DNA of 64,000 nucleotides. Origin: Frigidibacter sp. GTDB taxonomy: Bacteria > Pseudomonadota > Alphaproteobacteria > Rhodobacterales > Rhodobacteraceae. The translations under genes were made by a program, and so were the position numbers. The stretch lies in the NCBI RefSeq assembly GCF_030695035.1, contig NZ_JAUYTT010000022.1, positions 62,001-126,000 on the forward strand, read 5' to 3'. Under the pieces are notes generated by a model that worked only from the letters and a program-made list of their open reading frames with translations, made no database searches and was not told the DNA's origin. Of this stretch, positions 8,869 through 17,771 are shown in pieces. Each line of letters begins with the position of its first letter. Position 1 is the stretch's first letter.

Positions 8869-10026
8869 ATGACCGACTACAATAAGGCGCTTGCCGGGTT
8901 TGCCCCTGTGGACGTGCCGGCGATCCCCGTAGCAGAACTTGCCGCCCGCATCGCCGGGCTAGTCGCCGCAATGCGCGGTGCGGGGCTGGCGGCGGTCTGG
9001 CTCGATGCCACCACCTCGCTGACCTATTACACTGGGCTGGAACTGCACGGCTCCGAACGGCTGCACGGCGCGCTGGTGCGTGCCGATGGATCGCTGCTCT
9101 ACGTCACCCCGAATTTCGAGCGGCCCAAGCTGGAAACGCTGATCCACCTGCCCGCCGAGATCGCGGTTTGGGACGAGGATGAGGATCCCTTCGCGCCGGT
9201 CGCGGCAGGGCTTTTGGGCTGGATCGGGCTCGATCCCGGCATGGGGTTCGGCTTTGCCAGCCGGCTGATGGCGGCGCCGGGGCTGCAAGTCACCTCAGCC
9301 GGTGATCTGATCGCGGCGCAGCGGCGGATCAAGTCGCCCGCCGAGCTGGCGATCCTGCAAGCGGCGATGGATGCGAGCTACGCGGTGCAGAAGGCGGTCC
9401 ATGCCGGCCTGCGCCCCGGCATCGGCACGCGCGAGGTGGCCGATTTCATTGACGCCGCGCATCTGGCGAGCGGCCTCACCCCCGTCTTCAACGCCGTACA
9501 ATTCGGCGAGGCGACGGCCTATCCGCATGGCGTGCCGCACGCGCAGCAACTGGCCTCGGGCGATATGGTGCTGATCGACCTCGGCGGCAGCCTGCATGGC
9601 TACAAGTCCGATATCACCCGCAGCTATGTCTTCGGCCCGGTCAGCGACCGGAAGCGGCACCTGTGGGACTGCGAATACCGCGCTCAACAAGCGGCCTTCG
9701 CGGCGGCGCGTCCCGGTGTACCTTGTGCCGACGTCGATGCTGCGGCCCGCGCTTCGCTGGTGGCTGACGGTTTCGGCCCCGGCTATGCCGTGCCCGGCCT
9801 GCCGCACCGCACCGGCCACGGCCTTGGCCTCGACCTGCATGAAGAGCCGTGGATCGTCGGTGGCAACCAGATGCCGCTGCAGCCCGGCATGTGCTTTTCC
9901 ATCGAACCGATGCTCTGCGTCTATGGCGAATGCGGGGTGCGGCTGGAGGATATCGCCTACATGACCGAAACCGGCCCCCGCTGGTTCTGCCAGCCCGCCC
10001 GCTTGCCGGAAACGCCGTTCGGCTGA
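8869..10026 (+). CDS. M24B metallopeptidase, Xaa-Pro aminopeptidase/dipeptidase type
   Basis: A 385-residue cytoplasmic peptidase of the pita-bread fold. An N-terminal creatinase-like domain (about 25-150) precedes the catalytic domain. All five dinuclear-metal ligands are visible: D237 (IDLGG), D248 (SDITR), H317 (RTGHGLG), E346 (SIEP) and E360 (RLEDI). Family members remove N-terminal residues before proline or split Xaa-Pro dipeptides. It follows dppF by 57 bases on the same strand, so imported peptides are probably cleaved by it. The ATG at 8869 has GGAG 10 bases upstream. Exact specificity (PepP, PepQ or a creatinase-like amidinohydrolase) is open. Confidence 0.82.
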   Translation: MTDYNKALAGFAPVDVPAIPVAELAARIAGLVAAMRGAGLAAVWLDATTSLTYYTGLELHGSERLHGALVRADGSLLYVTPNFERPKLETLIHLPAEIAVWDEDEDPFAPVAAGLLGWIGLDPGMGFGFASRLMAAPGLQVTSAGDLIAAQRRIKSPAELAILQAAMDASYAVQKAVHAGLRPGIGTREVADFIDAAHLASGLTPVFNAVQFGEATAYPHGVPHAQQLASGDMVLIDLGGSLHGYKSDITRSYVFGPVSDRKRHLWDCEYRAQQAAFAAARPGVPCADVDAAARASLVADGFGPGYAVPGLPHRTGHGLGLDLHEEPWIVGGNQMPLQPGMCFSIEPMLCVYGECGVRLEDIAYMTETGPRWFCQPARLPETPFG

Positions 10027-10075
10027 ACTGCGCGGGCGGCCGTTTGTGGCAGCGATACCGCCGTTTGGCCTTGCC

Positions 10076-11242
10076 TCACTCAGCGACCCAGTCGGGCGGC
10101 TCCCCCTCCACGCGGTGATCGCAGGGCAGGTTCGCGGGCAGCTGTCCCGTCGCCTCAGCGCGGGCGATCACCGAAGCGTGGACGCGCGCACCAGCTGGCA
10201 GGCGGCGCAGGCGGGCGCGGGTCCGTTTCAGCCCCTCGCCCTTGGCCGGAAGCGGCAGGTATTCGAGCAGCTTCCACCCCCGCGTCATCGAGTCGTTGAT
10301 GGGGGCGAAGGCATCCGGCGCGACATAGGGCTGGCCCTCATGCGCGCCCTTCACCAGCCGGTTCACCGTCTGGGTGATGTAGTCGAGGCCAAGCACTTTC
10401 GTCTCCTCGATCATCCACAGCAGCGGGATCTTGGCGAGGCCCGAGACCGCCTCGGGCCAGCCGCCGCCGACATCACCATGGGTGCCGGTGAACCACACCT
10501 CGCGCGCGTCCTGCGGCACGGCGCCGCCGGGCTGGAAGCGCTGCGGCAAATGCTCGCCGCCCTCGGGCCAGAGCACGGGCTCGAACATCCGCCGCCGCTC
10601 GTCCAGCGCGACGGCATGGCGCAGATGCGCGACCGAGGGGTTGCGCGAGGTGAAGGCGTGGTGGCGCAGCTGCGGCAGCAGCCCGCGCCCCGGTTCGATC
10701 ACCGAGGAGACGGTGTCGAACAGCCCCAGAAGGTGGATCGGCGGGCGGCCCGGGTCGAGGATCCGCTCGTAAAGCCGCACCTCGGCGAAGTCATGCGCCT
10801 GCTCCGCCTCGCCGATGCGCTTGTAGGCGCGCCAGGCGTGGTCCAGGAGGTTCAGGTTGCGCCGTTCCAGCAGGCCGATGGCATGGATGAACCCGGCCAG
10901 CATCCGCGCGGTGTAGGCGCCGCGCGAGAAGCCGAAGATGCAGATGCGGTCGCGCTCGGTCCCCGTGGCCTTGCCGTCGTCGTAGTTCTCGATGATGAAG
11001 CGGTAGGCCTCCTTGACGTTGTCATCGATCCCCATGCCGGTGGCCATGCCCCAGAGTTCCGAGGCCTCCTGCGCCAGTTTCGACCACCTGTCCTGCGCCC
11101 CGATGCTGCCCACGCCGGGGTCATAGTAAACCAGCTGCGTGTCCGACTTCTTCAGGCAGCCATAGAGCCGCAGGATGTTGGTCCGCTGGTCCGAGATGGT
11201 GTTCGACGTTCCGTCCAGCAGCAGGATCAGGGTCTTGGGCAT
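10076..11242 (-). CDS. DUF2235 alpha/beta-hydrolase-like protein
   Basis: A 388-residue protein. I choose the ATG at 11242 (MPKTLILLLDGT) because an AAGGGAG sequence precedes it and this is the natural start of the domain. It carries the DUF2235 pattern: an N-terminal LLLDGTSN strand, a GFSRGAYTAR nucleophile elbow (GxSxG variant) near residue 115, and GTHGDVGGGW near residue 235. The family includes type VI secretion phospholipases (Tle1-like) but also many stand-alone proteins. There is no signal peptide and no secretion gene nearby. It converges with the M24 peptidase gene and looks monocistronic. Substrate unknown. Confidence 0.75.
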   Translation of the reverse strand: MPKTLILLLDGTSNTISDQRTNILRLYGCLKKSDTQLVYYDPGVGSIGAQDRWSKLAQEASELWGMATGMGIDDNVKEAYRFIIENYDDGKATGTERDRICIFGFSRGAYTARMLAGFIHAIGLLERRNLNLLDHAWRAYKRIGEAEQAHDFAEVRLYERILDPGRPPIHLLGLFDTVSSVIEPGRGLLPQLRHHAFTSRNPSVAHLRHAVALDERRRMFEPVLWPEGGEHLPQRFQPGGAVPQDAREVWFTGTHGDVGGGWPEAVSGLAKIPLLWMIEETKVLGLDYITQTVNRLVKGAHEGQPYVAPDAFAPINDSMTRGWKLLEYLPLPAKGEGLKRTRARLRRLPAGARVHASVIARAEATGQLPANLPCDHRVEGEPPDWVAE

Positions 11243-11513
11243 TGCAGCTCCCTTCGGGTCAATGCTCGGCGCAGGAGGTCGGTGGCCCGGCGGTGCAGGG
11301 GGCCAGCTTCCGAAACCATAGCACAGCAGGGCGGTGTGACACAGGCTCTGCCCAAGGCTGCGCTGTGCCAACCCGTCTCCAGCGCAGTCATGGCTGGTCA
11401 GGCTTCCGGCCCGACCCTCACCATGCTGCGAGGTGACGCGCGACCAATCACGTCCGCCCCCGGGCCGCTGGCGCCAGTCCAATTTCTGCCACAAGCTTCA
11501 ACGAAGCAGCAGC

Positions 11514-12017
11514 TCACTCCAGGCCGAGCAGCTTTGCCAACCCCAGACCGATGCCCCCGATAATCAGCGGGGCAGGCCAGGAGACCAGCAGCCGCTGGCC
11601 CAGAAACGACCAGCCCATCATGGCCGCTTCATGTGTCAGTGTCCGGGTCATGCTGAAGATGCTCCACCCGGTGACAAAGGCCAGCAGCGCTGCAACCCCC
11701 GCACCTGCCTTGAGCGCGGCGGCCCCGACTGCAAAGGCCACCACCGGCCCGCCCGGTACAAGCGCCCCAAGCCCAGAGGCCAGAATTACCCCCGTCAGCC
11801 CCGATCCCGGCCCGAACAGGGCGCGCATATCGTCTTGCGGCAGCAGTTCCGCCATGAACCCTGCCCCGGTCAAACCGATGATGGTGCGCGGCAGCATCAT
11901 GAGGAACAGATGCCGCGCCTCGGAATGCACCTGGGGGAGCCGGTCCGGCGCGATCCGCTGCAGGTGGCGCAGGGTCCAGAGCGCCGCCGCCCAGATCATC
12001 ACGGTGCCGATTACCAC
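11514..12017 (-). CDS. Half-size permease-like membrane protein, second of a pair
   Basis: About 167 residues with four predicted membrane segments. It resembles the C-terminal half of the predicted permeases of the YraQ/ArsP (DUF318) type, with a PGGPVVAF motif, W-x3-S-x2-RTL-x2-E, and a polar-hydrophobic tail. The start is uncertain: TTG at 12023 overlaps the previous stop (TTGA), GTG at 12017 follows closely, and ATG at 11999 is also possible. The preceding gene product has the same motif order, so the two probably work as a heterodimer made by translational coupling. Substrate unknown. Confidence 0.5.
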   Translation of the reverse strand: MVIGTVMIWAAALWTLRHLQRIAPDRLPQVHSEARHLFLMMLPRTIIGLTGAGFMAELLPQDDMRALFGPGSGLTGVILASGLGALVPGGPVVAFAVGAAALKAGAGVAALLAFVTGWSIFSMTRTLTHEAAMMGWSFLGQRLLVSWPAPLIIGGIGLGLAKLLGLE

Positions 12018-12019
12018 AT

Positions 12020-12622
12020 TCAACGTGTTGCCGCCCGTGCAGCAAGCGCCCGCACCACGAGGCCCAGCATCACCGGCACCGGCAGGGTCAGAAGGAACCT
12101 CATCGCCACGAACTCCACCGGAATGAAGGACAGCTCCCAGACCAGCGTCCGGTTCAACGACAGAAGGATCCACGCCGAGACGATCGTCACCCCGGCCGCC
12201 ATATCGGCACCCGCAGCCATCAATGCTACGGTCAGCGGGTAGATCACATGCGGCCCGCCGGGCATCACCGCCCCCGCGACGGCCGCGATCATCAGCCCGC
12301 GCCAGCCGCTGTCCGGCCCGATCAGCGCCAGCACCCGCGCGCGCGGCAGGGACAGACCCAGGGCCGTGGCCAGCAGGATGCCGCCAAAGATCTTGGGCAA
12401 CAGGATCAGGGCGAATCCCAGATCGGACCAGAGCAGATCGAAAAATCGCTCTGGCCCGCGGGTGATCCACACGCCGACGCCGCTGAGGCACAGAAGGGCG
12501 GTCACGAAGATCAGCCCGCCATCGATCATGCGCCGTTGATGGGCCGGCGTCGCGGCCGGCCCGTTGTCTGCGCCTCGTGAGAGGGACGGTTGCCCGCGCC
12601 CCGGTTCAGGCTCGTCCGCCAT
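12020..12622 (-). CDS. Half-size permease-like membrane protein, first of a pair
   Basis: A 200-residue protein with a hydrophilic N-terminus and five or so membrane segments. The C-terminal part contains MPGGPHVIYP and S-L-N-R-T-L-x2-E, matching the motif order in the adjacent downstream half-permease. It fits the predicted permease superfamily YraQ/ArsP/DUF318, although the family is usually a single chain. Its ATG at 12622 overlaps the end of the upstream phosphodiesterase gene by 17 bases; an internal ATG at 12530 is another option. It is the penultimate gene of the minus-strand operon that starts at 21424. Transported substrate unknown. Confidence 0.55.
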   Translation of the reverse strand: MADEPEPGRGQPSLSRGADNGPAATPAHQRRMIDGGLIFVTALLCLSGVGVWITRGPERFFDLLWSDLGFALILLPKIFGGILLATALGLSLPRARVLALIGPDSGWRGLMIAAVAGAVMPGGPHVIYPLTVALMAAGADMAAGVTIVSAWILLSLNRTLVWELSFIPVEFVAMRFLLTLPVPVMLGLVVRALAARAATR

Positions 12623-14048
12623 GATCCAGCACCCATCCCCCCGCGCCCCGGCGCCGTTCCAGAACCTGATGGAAATCGCCGCTACCTGCCGTCAGGCGCT
12701 CGACCTCTGCCGGGGCCGGTTTGTCTGCGGGCCGCAGCGGGTGCCCGGCCATCGCATCGGCGGGCAGGCCAAGCAGATCGAGGATCGTCGGCGCGATGTC
12801 GGGCAAGGCGCAGGGCCGGTCATCGCGGGCGCCTGCGGGTTCGCCGGGCAGGAGCAGCTGCAGCACCGTCGACATCTCGTGCCGGTTCAGCCCGCCATGC
12901 ATCCCGCCGCCCACGGCGACGCCCCCGGTTTTCAGCCCGCGCCCCGGCAGCCCAAAATGGTCCGGCCCATCCTCCGAGTGCATGACATAGAACAGCGAGG
13001 GCGCGCGCGCATGATCAAGGTTCACCGCCGAAAGCGGCAGCGCGCCGGGCGCCAAAGGCAGCAGATCATCGCGCGCGAAGACCATGCCGATTTCTGGCCG
13101 CGCCATCATCCATGCGGCCAGATCGGGGACCAGCCCGGCCTCGTCGCGCAGACACCGGATCTCGCCGCTGCTGCCCAGGGTCAGGGCGATGGCCGTATCC
13201 GCCTCGGGCCGGACGCGGGCATCGAAGCCGTCCGCGCGCAGCAGTGTCTCGATCTCGAAATGGCCGGTGGTGGTGATCTGGCCATGATCGGAAACCGCCA
13301 TCACCGCGGTGCGCTGCCCGCGCGGCGCCTGCGTTGCCGCCTCGAGGATACGCGCAAAGCTTGCATCGGCCGAGGCCATGACGGCGGTGGTTTCCGCGGC
13401 CCCCAGCCCGTGGCTGTGATAGGTGCTGTCAGGCTCGCAGAGCCAGATCAGCACCACATCGGGGCCATCCTCGCCAAGGGCGCCGGCCAGTGCCAGATCG
13501 GCCGCATAGGCAAGCTGATCGTGCTTCGGGGTGCCGCTCTTGGGCAGCGGGCCGTGGCGCTCCTCGGCCGCCCGCACCGCATCCGGGGTCTGCGTCGCTT
13601 CCTGCCCGTGGATCGAGAAGGTCCAGTGCCCGCCATTCGCCGCAACCTCGGGGTTGCAGAGGAAGGCCGACCCCGCCGAGCCCGAGTGGATCACCGCCAT
13701 CCGCCGCCCCGCGGCGGCCAGCGCCTCGCCCAGGGTCTGGGGGCCGATGACCCGCCCCCAGGCCGCGCGGGCTAGGATCAGGTCACCGAATGCCGAGGTA
13801 TCCAGCGCGCGTCCCTGCAGCACCTGAGGCTGGTGCATCGCATTGCCGACGATGCCATGCCCGCGCGGCCACTGGCCCGAGCCGAGGGAGCTCGTGGCCA
13901 CCCGCGTGACCGAGGGAAACACCGAGCGCGCGCCGGTGAACACGGTGGCCGCCTGCCCGAACGCCTCCAGCGCGGGCATCCGACCTGCGATCATGTCGGG
14001 GCGCAGCCCGTCAAAGACCACCACCACCACACGGTCTACGCTTGTCAT
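12606..14048 (-). CDS. Alkaline-phosphatase superfamily phosphodiesterase / nucleotide pyrophosphatase-like enzyme
   Basis: A 480-residue protein of the type I phosphodiesterase/nucleotide pyrophosphatase family. The metal-binding start VVVVFDGLRPDM is at residues 8-19 and the catalytic Thr/Ser patch (FPSVTRVATSS) around residues 44-54. Further metal ligands lie in EPDSTYHSHG and SDHGQ, with a late histidine in GGGMHGGLNRHE. There is no signal peptide, so it acts in the cytoplasm. It overlaps the upstream TIM-barrel gene by ATGA. Family members hydrolyse phosphodiesters or phosphonate esters. In this operon it may split an imported phosphodiester conjugate before the isomerases act, but that is inference. 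Confidence 0.75.
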   Translation of the reverse strand: MTSVDRVVVVVFDGLRPDMIAGRMPALEAFGQAATVFTGARSVFPSVTRVATSSLGSGQWPRGHGIVGNAMHQPQVLQGRALDTSAFGDLILARAAWGRVIGPQTLGEALAAAGRRMAVIHSGSAGSAFLCNPEVAANGGHWTFSIHGQEATQTPDAVRAAEERHGPLPKSGTPKHDQLAYAADLALAGALGEDGPDVVLIWLCEPDSTYHSHGLGAAETTAVMASADASFARILEAATQAPRGQRTAVMAVSDHGQITTTGHFEIETLLRADGFDARVRPEADTAIALTLGSSGEIRCLRDEAGLVPDLAAWMMARPEIGMVFARDDLLPLAPGALPLSAVNLDHARAPSLFYVMHSEDGPDHFGLPGRGLKTGGVAVGGGMHGGLNRHEMSTVLQLLLPGEPAGARDDRPCALPDIAPTILDLLGLPADAMAGHPLRPADKPAPAEVERLTAGSGDFHQVLERRRGAGGWVLDHGGRA

Positions 14049-15001
14049 GCGAAGGCCTCGGCGGGTTGCGGCGCTGCAGTCCCCGACTGGCGGGCGTTCA
14101 GCGTTGCGGCAAAGGCCTGTGCGGCGGCCAGGGTCATGGCCTCGCTATGGGCTTTGAAGTTGGCCTTGATCTCGATCACGATACGCGTGTCGGGCAGCAC
14201 CGTCAGATTTTGCGCCAGCGCCGCGAAGTCCACGAGGCCGAAGCCGGGCGGGGCGTGCATGTCACCAAGGCCGATGAAATGCGCCTCGCCCATATGGCGG
14301 CTGGCGATGGTGGCGGGCCAGCCGGTGCTGTCGGAATAATGGATATGGCCGATATGCGGCGCCAGCCGCAGACAGGCCGCCAGCATGTCGAAACCCCAGA
14401 GCCCGGCGCCCTGCTGGGCGTGGCTGATGTCGAGGCAGGCCATGACGGCGGGATGGGCCAGCGCGTCGAGCTGATCGGCAAGCTGGGCGGGGTCCAGAGA
14501 ATACGAGGTTTCCAGCCCGTCGATCACTCGGGGATTGGGCGAGATGTTCTCATAGGCGATGCGCACGCCCAGAGCTTGGGCCCGGTCCGCCACCTCCGCC
14601 AGCAGCTCGCGTTCGAAGACCAGCAGCGCGGCGCGGCGGTTGGTCCAGTCCAGCGGGGTGCAGCGGCCCGGGTGCAGCACGACGACCCGCGCGCCGATTT
14701 CGGCCGCCAGCTCCATCGATACCAGCGCGGCGCGGCGGTGCAGCTCGCGGTGCGCCTCGTCCATCAGGTTGATGGCGATCGGGGCGTGCATCGAATAGGC
14801 CAGATCATGCTGCGCCATCGCGGCCCGCACGGCGGCAACCTGCGCCGGGATCATGCGGCAGGCCACCACGGCATCAAGGCCCGTTGCGCTGATCTCGGCT
14901 CCGGTGCAGCCAATCTCTGCCAGATGAGCCAGCCGTGCAGCGAAGGTGCTGATCGAACCGGCCACGTCACCAGTGTTGAAACCTGTTGCGATGATGGTCA
15001 T
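14045..15001 (-). CDS. Sugar phosphate isomerase/epimerase-like TIM-barrel protein (AP endonuclease 2 family), copy 2
   Basis: A 318-residue xylose-isomerase-like TIM barrel. Likely metal ligands are in VVLHPG, AYENIS (Glu), CLDISHA (Asp/His), HIHYSDS (His) and a late VIEIKAN (Glu), the usual order for this family. An INLMD motif after a histidine is shared with the protein encoded just upstream, so the two are diverged tandem paralogues. Start and stop overlap neighbours by ATGA on both sides. Family members interconvert ketoses or related sugars and inositols; the actual substrate is unknown. Confidence 0.7.
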   Translation of the reverse strand: MTIIATGFNTGDVAGSISTFAARLAHLAEIGCTGAEISATGLDAVVACRMIPAQVAAVRAAMAQHDLAYSMHAPIAINLMDEAHRELHRRAALVSMELAAEIGARVVVLHPGRCTPLDWTNRRAALLVFERELLAEVADRAQALGVRIAYENISPNPRVIDGLETSYSLDPAQLADQLDALAHPAVMACLDISHAQQGAGLWGFDMLAACLRLAPHIGHIHYSDSTGWPATIASRHMGEAHFIGLGDMHAPPGFGLVDFAALAQNLTVLPDTRIVIEIKANFKAHSEAMTLAAAQAFAATLNARQSGTAAPQPAEAFA

Positions 15002-15945
15002 TGAAATGCGTCCTTGTAGGGGTTTTCCAGGATGGCGCCTTGGTTGAGATGGGCGGCGATGGCATGGGCGGTGGCCACAACCGTGGCCGCCTCGGTCCGG
15101 TAGCGCCCGTTCAGCTCGATCCCGCCAAAGGTGCGCGGACGGAACCGCATCCGGGGCAGCAGCTCTGCCCAGGGGATCGACCCCGTGAACATCGGCGCGT
15201 GCATGTCGCCAATGCCGAGCGCGACCTCGTCGCCCGGGTCGGGGCTGTGTCCGGCACGGCCGAAATTGTCATGCAGATGCAGGTGCCAGACATAGGGCGA
15301 CAGCGCTTCAAGCGCCGCCAGGTAGTCGAAGCCGAGGGCATGCGCCGACAGCCAGGCATGGCCGAAATCCAGACAGGCCCCGACCCAAGGATGCGCCACC
15401 TCAGCCAGTTGCTCGGCCAGCGCCACCGGATCGGCGCCATAGGCGACATGGGCAGCGCCCGGCTTGCCGATCAGGTTTTCCACCGCCAGCCGGACGCCGG
15501 CCTGCCCTGCCAGATCACCGAGGCGGCGTAGGCGGTCACGCTCGGCCGCGCGGCGGGCAGGGCCCTCGGCCGCGTGCAGATCGGCGGGCAGCACCCCCGA
15601 ATGCAGCACCATCGAGTGCGCCCCCAGCCGCACGCAGGCCGCGATGGAGGCTGCCGCCGCTGCCTCATGCAGATCGGCATCGGCTGGATCCATCAGGTTG
15701 ATGGCGTGATTGGCATGAAGCACAGGGATCAACCCGGCATCGGCCACCATACCGCCCACCGCTTCGGCCCGCGCCACGTTCAGCCGGCCGCCCAAGACGA
15801 AATCCAGCCGCCGCGCCGTCAGTTCCACATGGCTGCACCCGACGCCGCGATAGCGGGCCAGGATGTCCGGCAGCAGGTCGATCCGGCCGGGGATCATATC
15901 CGTCAGGTTCAGCCCGACACCTTCGATGATAGGTTCGTCCGTCAT
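14998..15945 (-). CDS. Sugar phosphate isomerase/epimerase-like TIM-barrel protein, copy 1
   Basis: A 315-residue TIM barrel of the same family as its downstream neighbour. Conserved positions are HANHAINLMD (about 77-86), MVLHSG, AVENLIG, CLDFGHAW and HLHLHDN, with a terminal glutamate in GGIELNG. It begins 3 bases after the permease gene and overlaps the next gene by ATGA, so expression is coupled. Two non-identical isomerases in tandem may handle two halves of one substrate or successive steps. No specific reaction can be assigned. Confidence 0.7.
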   Translation of the reverse strand: MTDEPIIEGVGLNLTDMIPGRIDLLPDILARYRGVGCSHVELTARRLDFVLGGRLNVARAEAVGGMVADAGLIPVLHANHAINLMDPADADLHEAAAAASIAACVRLGAHSMVLHSGVLPADLHAAEGPARRAAERDRLRRLGDLAGQAGVRLAVENLIGKPGAAHVAYGADPVALAEQLAEVAHPWVGACLDFGHAWLSAHALGFDYLAALEALSPYVWHLHLHDNFGRAGHSPDPGDEVALGIGDMHAPMFTGSIPWAELLPRMRFRPRTFGGIELNGRYRTEAATVVATAHAIAAHLNQGAILENPYKDAFQ

Positions 15946-15948
15946 GTC

Positions 15949-16824
15949 TTATCCTTGCAGTGAGGGGTCGAGCCGGGCCCGCAGATGGTCGCCCAGAATG
16001 GAAATCGACAGCGTGGTCAGGAAGATGACGACACCGGGGATCACGGCCAGCCACCAGGCGTTGATCAGGTAATCGCGCCCGTCGCCGAGCAGTTGGCCAA
16101 GCGAGGTCAGCGGCGGGCGGATGCCGAGGCCGATGAAGGACAGCGAGGTTTCAAACAGGATGGTTTCGGGGAAGTTGATCGTGACCTGCACGATCAGCGG
16201 GCCCATGATGTTGGGCAGCACATGGCGCGCATAGATCCGCGCCGGGCTGCCGCCAAGCGCATGGACGGCCTGGGCATACCCCTCTTGCCGCGCCGACAGG
16301 ACAAGGCCGCGGGTGATGCGGGCATAACGCTCCCACCCGTAGATCCCCATCAGCAGCAGGAACACGATCATGGAGTTGCCAAGGAAGGCCAGCACCGCCA
16401 GCGCGATGATGAAATACGGCATGGCCGCGCCGAAATCGACCGCTGCGCTGATCACCTCATCGACCCAGCCGCCATAATGCGCGGCGAGGAACCCGAGGCC
16501 GGTGCCCAGGATCGCCCCGATGATGGTCCCCAGCAGCGCCAGCGCGATGGAGGTTTGCGTGGCGACAAGAAGCCGCGACAGCAGATCCCGGCCCAGCCGG
16601 TCGGTGCCCAGCCAGTGATCGGGCGAATAGCCCTCCAGCGGGAAGGGCGGCTTCATCCGGTCCAGCAGGCTGATTTCCTCGAACGCATAGGGCTGCAGCA
16701 CCTGCGCAAAGACTGTGATGAACAAGATCAGCACCGCAAAACCGGCCGCCAGCGCCACGGACAGTGGCAGCCGTTGTCTGCGGGGGCCGGGCCGTACCTG
16801 CGGCTTGGCGGAAAAGACGGTCAT
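15949..16824 (-). CDS. Opp/Dpp-type ABC transporter permease, C component (second transporter)
   Basis: A 291-residue inner-membrane permease with OppC/DppC features: an N-terminal single segment, WLGTDRLGRDLLSRLL, and an EAA-type loop (ARQEGYAQAVHALGG...VLPNIMGPL). The C-terminus is GDHLRARLDP. Start overlaps the stop of the partner permease by ATGA. It forms the translocation channel with the protein encoded at 16821-17771. Confidence 0.85.
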   Translation of the reverse strand: MTVFSAKPQVRPGPRRQRLPLSVALAAGFAVLILFITVFAQVLQPYAFEEISLLDRMKPPFPLEGYSPDHWLGTDRLGRDLLSRLLVATQTSIALALLGTIIGAILGTGLGFLAAHYGGWVDEVISAAVDFGAAMPYFIIALAVLAFLGNSMIVFLLLMGIYGWERYARITRGLVLSARQEGYAQAVHALGGSPARIYARHVLPNIMGPLIVQVTINFPETILFETSLSFIGLGIRPPLTSLGQLLGDGRDYLINAWWLAVIPGVVIFLTTLSISILGDHLRARLDPSLQG

Positions 16825-17771
16825 GCGCGGGCCTCCCGGCGGTGCCCGGCCGCGTTGCGCGCATCGCGCACCCGCGGGTCGAGCCAGCCATACATCAGAT
16901 CGACAATCAGGTTGGTCAGGATCATCGTTGCGGCGATCAGGATCAGGATCGCCTGCACCAGCGCCAGATCACGGTTGGCGACGGCGATGGTCACCAGCCG
17001 CCCCAGCCCCGGCCAGGCAAAGACGGTCTCCACCACGACCGCGCCGCCGATCAGCTCGCCGACCTTCAGCCCGATGATGGTGACGATCGGCACCACTGCG
17101 TTGGGAAAGGCATGGGACACCACCCGCCGCAGCGGCCCCGCGCCCTTGGACCGGGCGGTGCGCATATAGGCACGGCTGGACACGTCGATCATCGCCGACC
17201 GGGTGAAGCGCGCGATCTGCGCCGCGAAGGCGGTGCCAAGCGTGAAGGCCGGCATCACCAAGTGGGCCAGCGTGCCGGAGCCTGACGAGGGCAACCAGCG
17301 CAGATGCAACGAAAATACCAGGATCAGGATGATCCCCAGAAAGAAGTTGGGCATCGAGAAGCCGAAGACCGCAAAGCTCATCACTCCGCGATCAAGCGCG
17401 CTGCCCTGATACTGCGCCGCGATCACCCCCAGGGGGATCCCGATGAACAGCGCCATCGCAAGGCCGCAGAGCCCCAGAAGGAGCGTCTTTGGCGCGCGTT
17501 CCATCACCATGTCCCAGGCAGGCAGTCCCGCCCGCAACGAGACCCCGAAATCGCCCGTCGACAGCGCCTTCCAATAGGCCAGGTATTGCTGCCAGAGCGA
17601 TTGGTCCAAACCCCATTTGACCCGGTAGAACTCGCGCACCTCCTGCGCCACATCGTCGGGCAGAAGGATGTCGGTCGGATCGCCCGAGATGCGCAGCACC
17701 ACGAACACGAAGGTGATGACAAGCCACATGGTCACGGCAGAGCGCAGCAGTTTCACAGCGACAAAGCGCAT
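16821..17771 (-). CDS. Opp/Dpp-type ABC transporter permease, B component (second transporter)
   Basis: A 316-residue permease beginning MRFVAVKLLRS at the ATG that overlaps the upstream ATPase stop. It has the N-terminal anchor, an ISGDPTD loop in place of the common LPGDP, and the EAA loop SRAYMRTARSKGAG...AFPNAVVPI. The C-terminus is DLMYGWLDPRVRD. Longer upstream starts would run into the ATPase gene and lack support. Subunit of the transporter encoded from 15949 to 21424. Confidence 0.84.
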   Translation of the reverse strand: MRFVAVKLLRSAVTMWLVITFVFVVLRISGDPTDILLPDDVAQEVREFYRVKWGLDQSLWQQYLAYWKALSTGDFGVSLRAGLPAWDMVMERAPKTLLLGLCGLAMALFIGIPLGVIAAQYQGSALDRGVMSFAVFGFSMPNFFLGIILILVFSLHLRWLPSSGSGTLAHLVMPAFTLGTAFAAQIARFTRSAMIDVSSRAYMRTARSKGAGPLRRVVSHAFPNAVVPIVTIIGLKVGELIGGAVVVETVFAWPGLGRLVTIAVANRDLALVQAILILIAATMILTNLIVDLMYGWLDPRVRDARNAAGHRREARA

